From UBA8752 sp049610565 (GTDB taxonomy: Bacteria > Bacteroidota > Bacteroidia > Flavobacteriales_D > Sanyastnellaceae), in assembly GCA_049610565.1 (NCBI GenBank), contig JBMYZR010000023.1, positions 1 through 35,355 on the forward strand: DNA of 35,355 bases, written 5' to 3'. The notes under the pieces are model-generated. The model was given only the letters and a program-made list of their open reading frames with translations, had not been told where the DNA came from and did no database searches. The translations under genes were made by a program, and so were the position numbers. Position 1 is the stretch's first letter, and each line of letters begins with the position of its first letter. This document shows positions 16,899-24,559 of the stretch, piece after piece.

Positions 16899-18272
16899 AT
16901 GCCCCACTTCATCGGACAACTGGTCTTTGCCCTGCTGCTCGGAACCGCAGGGTTCTTCTTTGCCCGGCGCATCGGCACCATCCGGCGCAACATCCTCCTC
17001 GGTCGCGACCTCGACTTGACCGACCGCAAGGGCGAGCGCTGGGCCACCATGGCCCGGGTGGCCCTCGGGCAGTCCAAGATGGTGGTCCGCCCCGTGGCCG
17101 GGGTGATGCACATCCTCATCTACGTGGGCTTCATCCTGATCAACATCGAGGTCCTCGAGATTCTGATTGACGGCCTCTTCGGCACGCACCGCGTGTTTGC
17201 CCCCTACCTCGGCGGCCTGTACGACGTCCTCATCGGCACGTTCGAATGGCTGGCCTTCGGCGTGCTGGTGGCCTGCGTGGTCTTCCTCGTGCGGCGCAAC
17301 GTCCTGCCCATCGCCCGCTTCCGCAGCCCGGAAATGGAGGGGTGGCCCAAGAACGACGCCAACATCATCCTCATCGTCGAGGTCCTGCTGATGTTCGCGC
17401 TGCTGTCCATGAACGCGGCCGACGCCATTGCCCAGTCCCGCATCGCCCTCGGCGTCTGGGACAATGCGCACCACTACATCGCCGCCGGCTCCTTCCCGGT
17501 CAGCCAGTGGCTGGTGCCGCTCTACGCCGGGCTGTCCGATGCGGGCATCGTGGCCGTGGAACGGGGCGCCTGGTGGTTCCACATCGCCGGCATCCTCGCC
17601 TTCCTCGTCTACGTCCCCTACTCCAAGCACCTGCACATCTTCCTCGCGTTCCCCAACACGTGGTACAGTGACCTGACGCCGTCGGGACGCCTCGACAACA
17701 TGGCCGCCGTCAAGAAGGAAGTCGACCTGATGATGTCCGGCGACCCCTTTGCCACGCCGGCCGAGCCCGCAGGCGATGAGCCCGCCGTGCCTGCCCCGTT
17801 TGGCGCCAAGGACGTCCAGGACCTGACGTGGAAGCAGCTGATGGAGTCGTACAGCTGCACCGAATGCGGCCGCTGCACCTCGGTCTGTCCCGCCAACACC
17901 ACCGGCAAACTGCTGAGCCCGCGCAAGGTCATGATGGACACCCGCGACCGGGTCGAAGAGGTCGGACGCGCCATCGACGCCGCCGGCGGAAGCTGGGGCC
18001 AGGGCGATGGCAAATCCCTGCTCGGCGACTACATCACCGAAGAGGAGCTCTGGGCGTGCACCAGCTGTCAGGCCTGCGTGGACGCCTGCCCGGTGAACAT
18101 CAATCCGATGGGCATCATCCTCGACATGCGCCGCAGCCTCATCATGGAGGACAGCAAGGCCCCCGAGGCCATCACCTCCATGTTCAACAACGTCGAGAAC
18201 AACGGCGCCCCCTGGGCCTTCCCCGCCACCGACCGCGGCAAATGGACCGATGAGCTGGCGTCCGAATCTTGA
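16899..18272 (+). CDS. Membrane Fe-S protein, HdrC/HmeC-like
   Basis: 457-residue redox protein. The N-terminal half has five to six membrane helices, like NarI/HdrE-type cytochrome b subunits, with His residues placed in helices (VMHILIYVGF, DNAHHYIAAGSF, WFHIAGILAF, YSKHLHIFLAF) that could hold haem b. The C-terminal half has two 4Fe-4S motifs: SCTECGRCTSVCP and CTSCQACVDACP. The protein thus resembles a fusion of the membrane and ferredoxin subunits of heterodisulfide reductase-like complexes and probably passes electrons between quinone and the next protein. I chose ATG 16899 (MPHFIGQLVF); a TTG at 16890 overlapping the mlaD stop is an alternative. The next gene starts 6 bases later and is its likely partner. 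Confidence 0.85.
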   Translation: MPHFIGQLVFALLLGTAGFFFARRIGTIRRNILLGRDLDLTDRKGERWATMARVALGQSKMVVRPVAGVMHILIYVGFILINIEVLEILIDGLFGTHRVFAPYLGGLYDVLIGTFEWLAFGVLVACVVFLVRRNVLPIARFRSPEMEGWPKNDANIILIVEVLLMFALLSMNAADAIAQSRIALGVWDNAHHYIAAGSFPVSQWLVPLYAGLSDAGIVAVERGAWWFHIAGILAFLVYVPYSKHLHIFLAFPNTWYSDLTPSGRLDNMAAVKKEVDLMMSGDPFATPAEPAGDEPAVPAPFGAKDVQDLTWKQLMESYSCTECGRCTSVCPANTTGKLLSPRKVMMDTRDRVEEVGRAIDAAGGSWGQGDGKSLLGDYITEEELWACTSCQACVDACPVNINPMGIILDMRRSLIMEDSKAPEAITSMFNNVENNGAPWAFPATDRGKWTDELASES

Positions 18273-18278
18273 ACCGAC

Positions 18279-19070
18279 ATGGCATTGACCGTTCCCACCC
18301 TGGCCGAGATGAACGCCCGCGGAGAGACCCCCGAGGTCCTCTTCTGGGTGGGTTGCTCCGGCAGTTTCGATGACCGCGCCAAGCGCATCACCAAGGCCAT
18401 CGCCCGCATCCTGCACGCGGCCGAGGTGCCGTTTGCCGTGCTCGGCGCCGAGGAAAGCTGCACCGGCGACCCGGCCAAGCGCGCAGGCAACGAGTTCCTC
18501 TTCCAGATGCAGGCCGCCCAGAACATCATGGTGCTCAACGGCTACGGCGTCAAGCGCATCGTGACCGGTTGCCCGCATTGCTTCAACACCCTCAAGAACG
18601 AATACCCCGAACTCGGTGGGGAGTACGAGGTGTTGCACCACACGCAATTCATCCAGCAGCTGATCGACGACGGCCGGTTGCGCATCGCCGACGGCAACCC
18701 GTTCAAGGGCCGCCGGATCACCTTTCACGACCCCTGTTACCTCGGCCGGGGCAACGGCGAGTACGAAGCACCCCGCGCCGCCCTGCAAGCATTGGACGCC
18801 GACCTCGTCGAAATGCGCCGCTGCCGGAGCAAGGGATTGTGCTGCGGTGCCGGAGGCGCCCAGATGTTCAAGGATGCCGAGAAAGGCAACCGCGAAGTCA
18901 ACCACGAACGCACCGACGACGTGCTCGAGACCGGCGCCAAGGTCATCGCGACGGGGTGCCCGTTCTGCAACACCATGATGACCGACGGCGTCAAAAACGC
19001 GGAAAAGGAAGGCGAAATCGACGTCAAGGACATCGCCGAACTCATCGCCGAGGCCGCTGATCTCCTCTGA
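18279..19070 (+). CDS. CCG-domain Fe-S protein, HdrB-like
   Basis: 263-residue soluble Fe-S oxidoreductase subunit with two cysteine-rich CCG domains, as in HdrB, GlpC and LutA. Seen: FWVGCSGSFDDRAK near residue 23, GAEESCTGDPAKRAGNE, VTGCPHCFNTLKNEYP, then FHDPCYLGRGNGEYEAPR, SKGLCCGAGGAQMF and ATGCPFCNTMM. CCG domains usually bind an unusual [4Fe-4S] cluster and receive electrons from the partner ferredoxin subunit, here the upstream membrane protein. In Bacteroidota this pair commonly follows the MlaD gene, but its substrate is, as far as I know, not established. Length and motifs are complete. Confidence 0.88.
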   Translation: MALTVPTLAEMNARGETPEVLFWVGCSGSFDDRAKRITKAIARILHAAEVPFAVLGAEESCTGDPAKRAGNEFLFQMQAAQNIMVLNGYGVKRIVTGCPHCFNTLKNEYPELGGEYEVLHHTQFIQQLIDDGRLRIADGNPFKGRRITFHDPCYLGRGNGEYEAPRAALQALDADLVEMRRCRSKGLCCGAGGAQMFKDAEKGNREVNHERTDDVLETGAKVIATGCPFCNTMMTDGVKNAEKEGEIDVKDIAELIAEAADLL

Positions 19071-19129
19071 CTGCAGCCCTGCATTGAACCCACATTGACC
19101 GGCTATCTTGCCGCCCCAAATCTGAGACC

Positions 19130-19876
19130 ATGGCCCTCCTCGAAGGAAAAATTGCCCTCATCACCGGCGCCTCCCGCGGCATCGGCAAATCCATTGCCCA
19201 GCGCTTCGTCCAGGAAGGCGCCACCGTGGCGTTCACCTACCGCTCCAGCGACGAGAAGGCCCGCGCCCTCGAAGAGGAGCTCACCGCCTCCGGCGGCACG
19301 GCCCGCGGCTTCAAGTCGGACGCCGGCAGCCTCGCGCAGAGCGAGGAACTCGTCAAGGAGGTCGTGGAAGCCTTCGGCACCGTGGACATCCTGATCAACA
19401 ACGCGGGCATCACCCGCGACACGCTGCTCATGCGCATGTCCGAGGAGCAATGGGACGACATCATGCAGGTCAACCTCAAGAGCTGCTTCAACCTGACCAA
19501 GGCCGTGCTCCGCACCATGCTGAAGGCCCGCGCCGGCAGCATCATCAACATGTCCAGCGTGGTCGGCATCCAAGGCAACGCCGGTCAAGCCAACTACGCC
19601 GCCTCCAAGGCCGGCATCCTCGGCTTCACCAAGAGCGTGGCCCTCGAACTCGGCAGCCGCAACATCCGCTGCAACGCCATCGCCCCGGGCTTCATCGAGA
19701 CGGAGATGACCGATGCCCTCGACGAAGCGACCGTGCAGGGTTGGCGCGATGCCATTCCGCTGAAGCGCGGTGGCAAGCCGGAAGACGTGGCCGACGCCTG
19801 CGTGTTCCTCGCCTCCGACATGAGCACCTACATCACCGGCCAGACGCTGTCCGTGGACGGCGGCATGCGGATGTAA
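19130..19876 (+). CDS. fabG: 3-oxoacyl-[ACP] reductase FabG
   Basis: 248-residue short-chain dehydrogenase that reduces 3-oxoacyl-ACP with NADPH in fatty acid elongation. Motifs: ITGASRGIGKSIA for the cofactor, INNAGITRDTLLMRM, the catalytic Ser in INMSSVVGIQGNAGQ, Tyr and Lys in NYAASKAGILGFTKS, IRCNAIAPGFIETEMT and YITGQTLSVDGGM at the C-terminus. Length and motifs are typical of FabG rather than other SDR enzymes. It has its own upstream interval of 59 bases after the Fe-S gene, with a short AT-rich stretch, and the VWA-type gene starts 15 bases after its stop. Confidence 0.95.
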   Translation: MALLEGKIALITGASRGIGKSIAQRFVQEGATVAFTYRSSDEKARALEEELTASGGTARGFKSDAGSLAQSEELVKEVVEAFGTVDILINNAGITRDTLLMRMSEEQWDDIMQVNLKSCFNLTKAVLRTMLKARAGSIINMSSVVGIQGNAGQANYAASKAGILGFTKSVALELGSRNIRCNAIAPGFIETEMTDALDEATVQGWRDAIPLKRGGKPEDVADACVFLASDMSTYITGQTLSVDGGMRM

Positions 19877-19891
19877 ACCCACCGAGCTCCG

Positions 19892-21991
19892 ATGCGCGAA
19901 CTCGTCCTCGATGCCCCCTGGATTCAGGTTGCGCCGGCCATTGCCCTCGTGGTCATGGCCGCCGCCCTGCTCTACCGCATCGACCGGGGCAACCGCCACG
20001 TGCCCGGTGGACTTCGCGCCCTCCTCGGCGTCCTGCGGGCCGCGGTGCTCGCCACCCTCGTTCTTCTCCTCTTCCGCCCCGTCCTGCGCAACGAAGAGCG
20101 CAGCACAACCCAACCTGCCCTGATCGTCCTTCAGGACGCCAGCCGCTCCGTGGGCCAGGACGAGCCGGGCTGGAGCGATGGACTCGGCGCCTGGCTCGAT
20201 GCGTTGCCCGCCGAAGAAGGCCAACCCGGCGCCGAGCTCGCCGCCTACGGCTTCGGTTCGGAACTCTTCCAGTGGACCTACGATGGTCGCGTTCTCGATG
20301 CTCCGGTCACGGACCTGTCCACGGCCGTCGAAGCGCTGGAAGGACAATGGGCCGGTCGGCCCGTCGGCGCGGTGGTCATCGCCACGGACGGGCGGTTCAA
20401 CCGCGGCCGGGACCCCGAATCTGCAGGGTTCCGCTTCGGCGCTCCCGTGCATTTCGTTCGCCTCGGCGACACCACCCTGCAACAGGACGTGCGCATCGAT
20501 CGCCTGTTGCACAACGACATCGCGGGACTCGGCAACCGCTTCCCCATCGAGGTGGAAATCGGCAGCCAGGGGCTGTCCGGCAATGCCCGGGTGACCCTCA
20601 CCGGGCCCGGAACACGGTCCGTGGAGACCGTCGAACTCACCCCCGGCGGAGCGCCGGCCAAGGCCACCTTCCTCGTGGAGGCATCGGCTCCCGGACTCCA
20701 GCGGTACACCGTGACGGTCGCGGACATGGAAGGGGAAACCAACCTCGACAACAACCGCCGCACCCTCACGGTGGACGTGATCGAGCGCAAGAAGCGGATC
20801 CTCATCACGAGCACCGCCCCCCACCCCGATCGGGGCGCCTGGGCCAACGCCTTGTCGGCCAATGCCAACTATGAGGTGGTGCAGGAAACCGTCCAGGCCC
20901 TCCAGGAAGGCGCCCTGGCCGGCGGCCCTTGGGATGGCGTGCTCTTCTTCGGCTTCGACCCGGGCGACGGAGACAGCCGGGACCTGTTTGATGCCGCCCG
21001 CGACAACGGCTGGCCCATCGGACTCGTCGTGGATGCCGAGGCGGACTTCGACGCCCTGGCCGATCTGGGAATCGGCGTCGACGTCCGGCCCACCCGGGCG
21101 GGATTGACCACCGATCCGCGCGGCTCCGTCAACCCCGCCTTCCCCCACTTCCAGCCGGATGAGGGCCTTGACGTCATGCTCGCAGAGGTGCCGCCGTTGG
21201 TCACCCCCTTCGGAGAGACGGCTTGGGGCGCGGCCCACTCCCCCCTGCTCTTCCAGCGCATTGGCGGCATCGTCACGGACGACCCATTGCTCACCGTGGC
21301 CCAGACCAACCGCGGCCGCCTGATGGTGCTCCTCGGTGAAGGAAGCTGGAGGTGGCGACAGGTGGGCTACCTGAGAACCGGCAGCCACGCCGCCTTCGAC
21401 GACCTGGTGGCCAAACTCATCCAGTACCTCACCTCCGATCCCGGCGTGGACCGGTTCCGCGTGGAGGCCCCTCGCCTGCTCGATGAAGACCAGCGCGTGA
21501 CCTTCGAAGCGCGGGTCTATGACGCCACACTGCAGCCGCTCCAAGGGGCCGACATTGCCCTGACCCTGCGCGACAGCACGGGCACGGCCTACGACTACCG
21601 CTTCTCCTCCTCGGCTGCGGGGGGCTACGCCCTCGACGCGGGCCGGTTGCCGCAGGGCGCCTACCGGTGGACCGCCCGGACCGAAGTCGCCGGCACGGAG
21701 TACGACCGCTCCGGAACCTTTGAGATCCGGGGCATCCAACTCGAACTCAACGGGCGACCGGCCGACCACGACAAGCTCATCCGCATGGCGGAACGCACGG
21801 GCGGTCAGGTGTTCGGCCCCGAAGCACTCGATGCGCTCACGGCCACCCTGTCCGCCTCCGACCGCTTCATTCCAGAGCTGTCCCTGACCGAGCGCTTGCA
21901 GGACCTCATCGGCCTCAAGGCCTTGCTCATGGCCCTCGTCGCCCTGCTGGGCGTGGAGTGGATGGTCCGCCGCTGGGCCGGTACCTATTGA
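19892..21991 (+). CDS. VWA-type membrane protein of Bacteroidota
   Basis: 699 residues. Two N-terminal membrane helices (about 14-28 and 42-62) are followed by a von Willebrand A-like domain beginning ALIVLQDASRSVG, which carries a DxSxS metal site (Asp82, Ser84, Ser86). The middle part looks like Ig-like beta domains (VRIDRLLHNDIAGLGNRFPIEVEI, ARVTLTGPGTRSVETVELTPG) followed by a glutamine amidotransferase-like alpha/beta region (WDGVLFFGFDPGD, HSPLLFQRIGG), more beta strands, and a last helix near the C-terminus (LKALLMALVALLGVEWMV). The large middle part is thus probably outside the cytoplasmic membrane. The fabG-VWA-prohibitin order is one I recall in other Flavobacteriales. The family has no firmly assigned function that I know. 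Confidence 0.85.
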   Translation: MRELVLDAPWIQVAPAIALVVMAAALLYRIDRGNRHVPGGLRALLGVLRAAVLATLVLLLFRPVLRNEERSTTQPALIVLQDASRSVGQDEPGWSDGLGAWLDALPAEEGQPGAELAAYGFGSELFQWTYDGRVLDAPVTDLSTAVEALEGQWAGRPVGAVVIATDGRFNRGRDPESAGFRFGAPVHFVRLGDTTLQQDVRIDRLLHNDIAGLGNRFPIEVEIGSQGLSGNARVTLTGPGTRSVETVELTPGGAPAKATFLVEASAPGLQRYTVTVADMEGETNLDNNRRTLTVDVIERKKRILITSTAPHPDRGAWANALSANANYEVVQETVQALQEGALAGGPWDGVLFFGFDPGDGDSRDLFDAARDNGWPIGLVVDAEADFDALADLGIGVDVRPTRAGLTTDPRGSVNPAFPHFQPDEGLDVMLAEVPPLVTPFGETAWGAAHSPLLFQRIGGIVTDDPLLTVAQTNRGRLMVLLGEGSWRWRQVGYLRTGSHAAFDDLVAKLIQYLTSDPGVDRFRVEAPRLLDEDQRVTFEARVYDATLQPLQGADIALTLRDSTGTAYDYRFSSSAAGGYALDAGRLPQGAYRWTARTEVAGTEYDRSGTFEIRGIQLELNGRPADHDKLIRMAERTGGQVFGPEALDALTATLSASDRFIPELSLTERLQDLIGLKALLMALVALLGVEWMVRRWAGTY

Positions 21992-22038
21992 ATCACAAAG
22001 CGGTTCCCGAAACGGTCCCATGCCCTTAGTTTCGGCGC

Positions 22039-22863
22039 ATGGAAACCTCCCCCCGTTCTCTCCGGCTCATCGCCGTGGTCTCCGGCCTGTTCGTGGCCCT
22101 GCTCATCAGCTGGTCCTCGTTGACCTACACCATTCCCTCCGGCTATGCCGGACTGGTCTTCCGCACCTTCTCCGGCGGCATCAACCCTTCCGAAAGCCCC
22201 GTTGATCAAGGCTTCCACTTCAAGGCGCCCTGGGACCGCGTGGTGACCTACGAGGTGCGCCAGAAGGAAGCCCAGCAGAAACTGGACGTCCTCTCCTCCA
22301 ACCTGCTCAAGATCCAACTCGACATGACGGTCTTCCACCAGCCCGTCTACGAGGCCCTCGGCGCCCTCGAAATCGAACGCGGACGCGGCTATGAGGAGGC
22401 GGTCATCGTGCCGGCCATGCGCTCCGTTTCCCGCGAGGTCTTCGCCAAGTATCTTCCCGAGGAAATCAACACCTCAAAGCGGGAGGAAATCCAGGTCGAA
22501 ATCCAGGACCGACTGCGCGAGAAACTCGTGGCCAACTACATCCAGCTCAACGACGTGCTCATCCGCAACATCCGTCTGCCGCAGACGCTGGAGGAAGCCA
22601 TTGAGCGCAAGCTGCAGCAAGAACAGGAATCCCTCGAGTACGAGTTCCGCCTGGAGAAGGAGACCAAGGAAGCCGAGCGCAAGCGCATCGAGGCGGAGGG
22701 CATCCGCGACTTTCAGGAAATCGTCTCCGAGGGCATCTCCGACGAGCTGCTCCGCTGGAAAGGCATCGAAGCCACCCAGAAGCTGGCGGAGAGCCCCAAC
22801 AGCAAGGTGGTGGTCGTCGGCAGCGGCGACGACGGACTGCCCATCATCCTCGGCAACAACTGA
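22039..22863 (+). CDS. Prohibitin / SPFH-domain membrane protein
   Basis: 274 residues. One N-terminal helix (LIAVVSGLFVALLISWSSL) is followed by the SPFH/PHB domain (SGYAGLVFRTFSGG, DQGFHFKAPWDRVVTYEVRQKE, YEEAVIVPAMRSVSREVFAKY, NYIQLNDVLIRNIRLP) and a long charged coiled coil (EEAIERKLQQEQESLEYEFRLEKETKEAERKR in part). The tail ends in SNGD-like polar residues. Prohibitins form large rings in membranes and in bacteria often associate with FtsH; ftsH is about 6 kb away here, on the other strand. The start at 22039 (METSPRSLRL) follows the VWA-type stop by 47 bases. Confidence 0.93.
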   Translation: METSPRSLRLIAVVSGLFVALLISWSSLTYTIPSGYAGLVFRTFSGGINPSESPVDQGFHFKAPWDRVVTYEVRQKEAQQKLDVLSSNLLKIQLDMTVFHQPVYEALGALEIERGRGYEEAVIVPAMRSVSREVFAKYLPEEINTSKREEIQVEIQDRLREKLVANYIQLNDVLIRNIRLPQTLEEAIERKLQQEQESLEYEFRLEKETKEAERKRIEAEGIRDFQEIVSEGISDELLRWKGIEATQKLAESPNSKVVVVGSGDDGLPIILGNN

Positions 22864-22890
22864 TCGGCGGAACCCCGCCACTTTCGGACA

Positions 22891-22924
22891 CGAAAAAGCC
22901 CCGCTCGATGGCGGGGCTTTTTCG
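22891..22924. terminator. Bidirectional terminator between SPFH gene and rpmB
   Basis: Perfect 14-bp stem CGAAAAAGCCCCGC / GCGGGGCTTTTTCG with a 6-base loop. It lies between two convergent stops (22863 and 22942) and has A- and T-runs suited to both strands. Confidence 0.93.
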
Positions 22925-22941
22925 TGGGCGGGAATTCCGAA

Positions 22942-23184
22942 TCAAGCTTCGGTCCAGGTGCCCTTCTCCTTGGCCTTGGCAATCGCGCCAAGCACACCGA
23001 GGCGGTTGATGTTGCGCATGCCGGAGGCGCTGACACGCAGGGTCATCCAACGGTCCTCCTCAGGAATGTAGAAGCGCTTCTTGAACAGGTTCGGGTAGAA
23101 ACGACGCTTGGTCCGGCGGTTGGAGTGGGAAACATTGTTTCCGACCATCACTTTCTTACCGGTCAACTGGCAAATGCGGCTCAT
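22942..23184 (-). CDS. rpmB: 50S ribosomal protein L28
   Basis: 80-residue L28. The start at 23184 gives MSRICQLTGKKVMVGNNVSH, then RRTKRRFYPNLFKKRFYIPEE, the strand WMTLRVSASGMRNINRLG and a short basic tail, all typical. Upstream lies cinA, 64 bases away. In other Bacteroidota that I know, rpmG (L33) and then a small DUF4295 gene follow rpmB; here a strong bidirectional terminator follows 17 bases after the stop instead, so L33 is encoded elsewhere. Confidence 0.97.
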   Translation of the reverse strand: MSRICQLTGKKVMVGNNVSHSNRRTKRRFYPNLFKKRFYIPEEDRWMTLRVSASGMRNINRLGVLGAIAKAKEKGTWTEA

Positions 23185-23214
23185 GGGGAGTGCTTTCCGT
23201 GGTTCGTGTACAGT

Positions 23215-23231
23215 TCCCGAATTTTTCGGGA
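23215..23231 (-). promoter_or_regulatory. Hairpin in leader of rpmB
   Basis: TCCCGA-ATTTT-TCGGGA, a 6-bp inverted repeat in the 64-base interval between cinA and rpmB. It has no T-run, so it is not a clear terminator. It could be part of an RNA leader or an operator-like site for rpmB; a TTTG that could be a -33 box lies just upstream on the minus strand. Weak evidence. Confidence 0.3.
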
Positions 23232-23248
23232 GTGCAAAGGTGCGCTTT

Positions 23249-24559
23249 TCAGTGCGAATCCGCAACCCCTTCTGCAGGAGATCCCGCCTCCGTCTGCAAA
23301 GCCCTCCCTTCCTCGAGGGCGAGGGCGCAGGCCGCGCGGACCGTCATGCCCAGATTGCGCGTCCGGTCCCGGCCGAAGTGATGCCGGATACAGCGCGTTC
23401 CTCCCGGGCCCGCGCAGGCAATGAACACCGTGCCCACCGGCTTCTCCTCGGAGCCACCGTCCGGCCCGGCAATCCCGGTGATGCCGACGCCGAAATCCGC
23501 CCCGAGGCGGTTCCGTGCCCCCTCCGCCATCGCCCGGGCCACCGGTTCGGACACGGCGCCAAAGCGGTCCAGCGCATCCTCCGGAACGCCGAGCAGGGCT
23601 GCCTTGACCGAATTGGCATACGCCTGAACGCCGCCGAGGAAATACGCGCTGGCGCCCGGAGCGGCCACCAGGGCGCTGCCCAGGCCACCCCCGGTGCAAC
23701 TCTCCGCCACGGCCAACGTCCACCCCTGCGAGGTCATCAGCCGCGCCAATTCCTGGACGACCGTCAGGCCCTCCTCGGACACGACCCACTCCGACAAGCG
23801 TTCCACCAAGGCTGCACGTGCAGCGTCCAATCCGGACACCGCCGCGCCCTCCGCCGTCAAGCGGATGCGGACACTGCCCGGGCTGGGGAGGTAGGCCAAT
23901 TTGATGCCGTCCTCCAGCCATTGGGTTTCCAGATCGTCGATGCGGGCCGCCAGTTGGCTCTCCCCCGTTCCCATCGTCAGGATGGACCGGTGCGCCCGAA
24001 TGGGCATTCGCCCCTCGGCCTCCAACCGGTTGCGCATGCCGGGAATGACGCCGTGGGTCAGGATGTGCTCCATCTCATAGGGAACGCCGGGCATGGACAC
24101 GGTGACCCCGCCAGGCCGGTCAAACCACATGCCGCTCGCCGTGCCAAGCGGATTGTCGAGCACCGTGCAGGATGCAGGCAGCAAGGCCTGGTCTCGGTTG
24201 ACCTGAAGGACCTCGCGGCCCCGGCGTTCAAACCAGGCCACGATGCGGGCTTCGATGTCGGGGTGACGGACCAGTTCGGTCCGGTTGTGCTCGCAGAGCA
24301 CGTGCTTGGTGATGTCGTCCCGCGTGGGGCCAAGCCCCCCGGTCAACAAGACGAGTTCAGCGCGGGCCTCCGCCTCGCGCAGGGCCTCCAGCATCACCTC
24401 CCGTTCGTCCGGGATGACGACGCACCGGCCCACATGCCAGCCCTCCGCCTCGAGGGCGCGGCCCATCCAGGCGGCGTTGGTGTTGACGGTCTGACCAATC
24501 AGGAGTTCATCCCCGATCGAGACCACCTCGACCTCCAACCGCCCGGATGAGCCGGCCAT
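23249..24559 (-). CDS. cinA: CinA family protein (competence/damage-inducible; NMN deamidase type)
   Basis: 436-residue two-domain protein. The N-terminal MoCF-like domain shows VVSIGDELLIGQTVNTNA, TGGLGPTRDDITK and SMPGVPYEM; in family members it hydrolyses ADP-ribose or similar nucleotides. The C-terminal PncC-like domain (from about residue 265) shows LAVAESCTGGGLGSAL, GVQAYANSVKAALLGV, GITGIAGPDGGSEEKPVGTV; this domain deamidates NMN in NAD salvage. Length is normal. The ATG (24559) shares its A with the TGA of the upstream T9SS cargo gene, an unexpected coupling. The cinA-rpmB order is usual for Bacteroidota. Confidence 0.95.
   Translation of the reverse strand: MAGSSGRLEVEVVSIGDELLIGQTVNTNAAWMGRALEAEGWHVGRCVVIPDEREVMLEALREAEARAELVLLTGGLGPTRDDITKHVLCEHNRTELVRHPDIEARIVAWFERRGREVLQVNRDQALLPASCTVLDNPLGTASGMWFDRPGGVTVSMPGVPYEMEHILTHGVIPGMRNRLEAEGRMPIRAHRSILTMGTGESQLAARIDDLETQWLEDGIKLAYLPSPGSVRIRLTAEGAAVSGLDAARAALVERLSEWVVSEEGLTVVQELARLMTSQGWTLAVAESCTGGGLGSALVAAPGASAYFLGGVQAYANSVKAALLGVPEDALDRFGAVSEPVARAMAEGARNRLGADFGVGITGIAGPDGGSEEKPVGTVFIACAGPGGTRCIRHHFGRDRTRNLGMTVRAACALALEEGRALQTEAGSPAEGVADSH

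Noticed and set aside
15972..22021. Two very long minus-strand frames (about 970 residues each) opposite MlaD to the VWA-type gene
   Set aside because: Gly/Ala/Val/Asp/His-rich shadow proteins without motifs, opposite well-supported genes.
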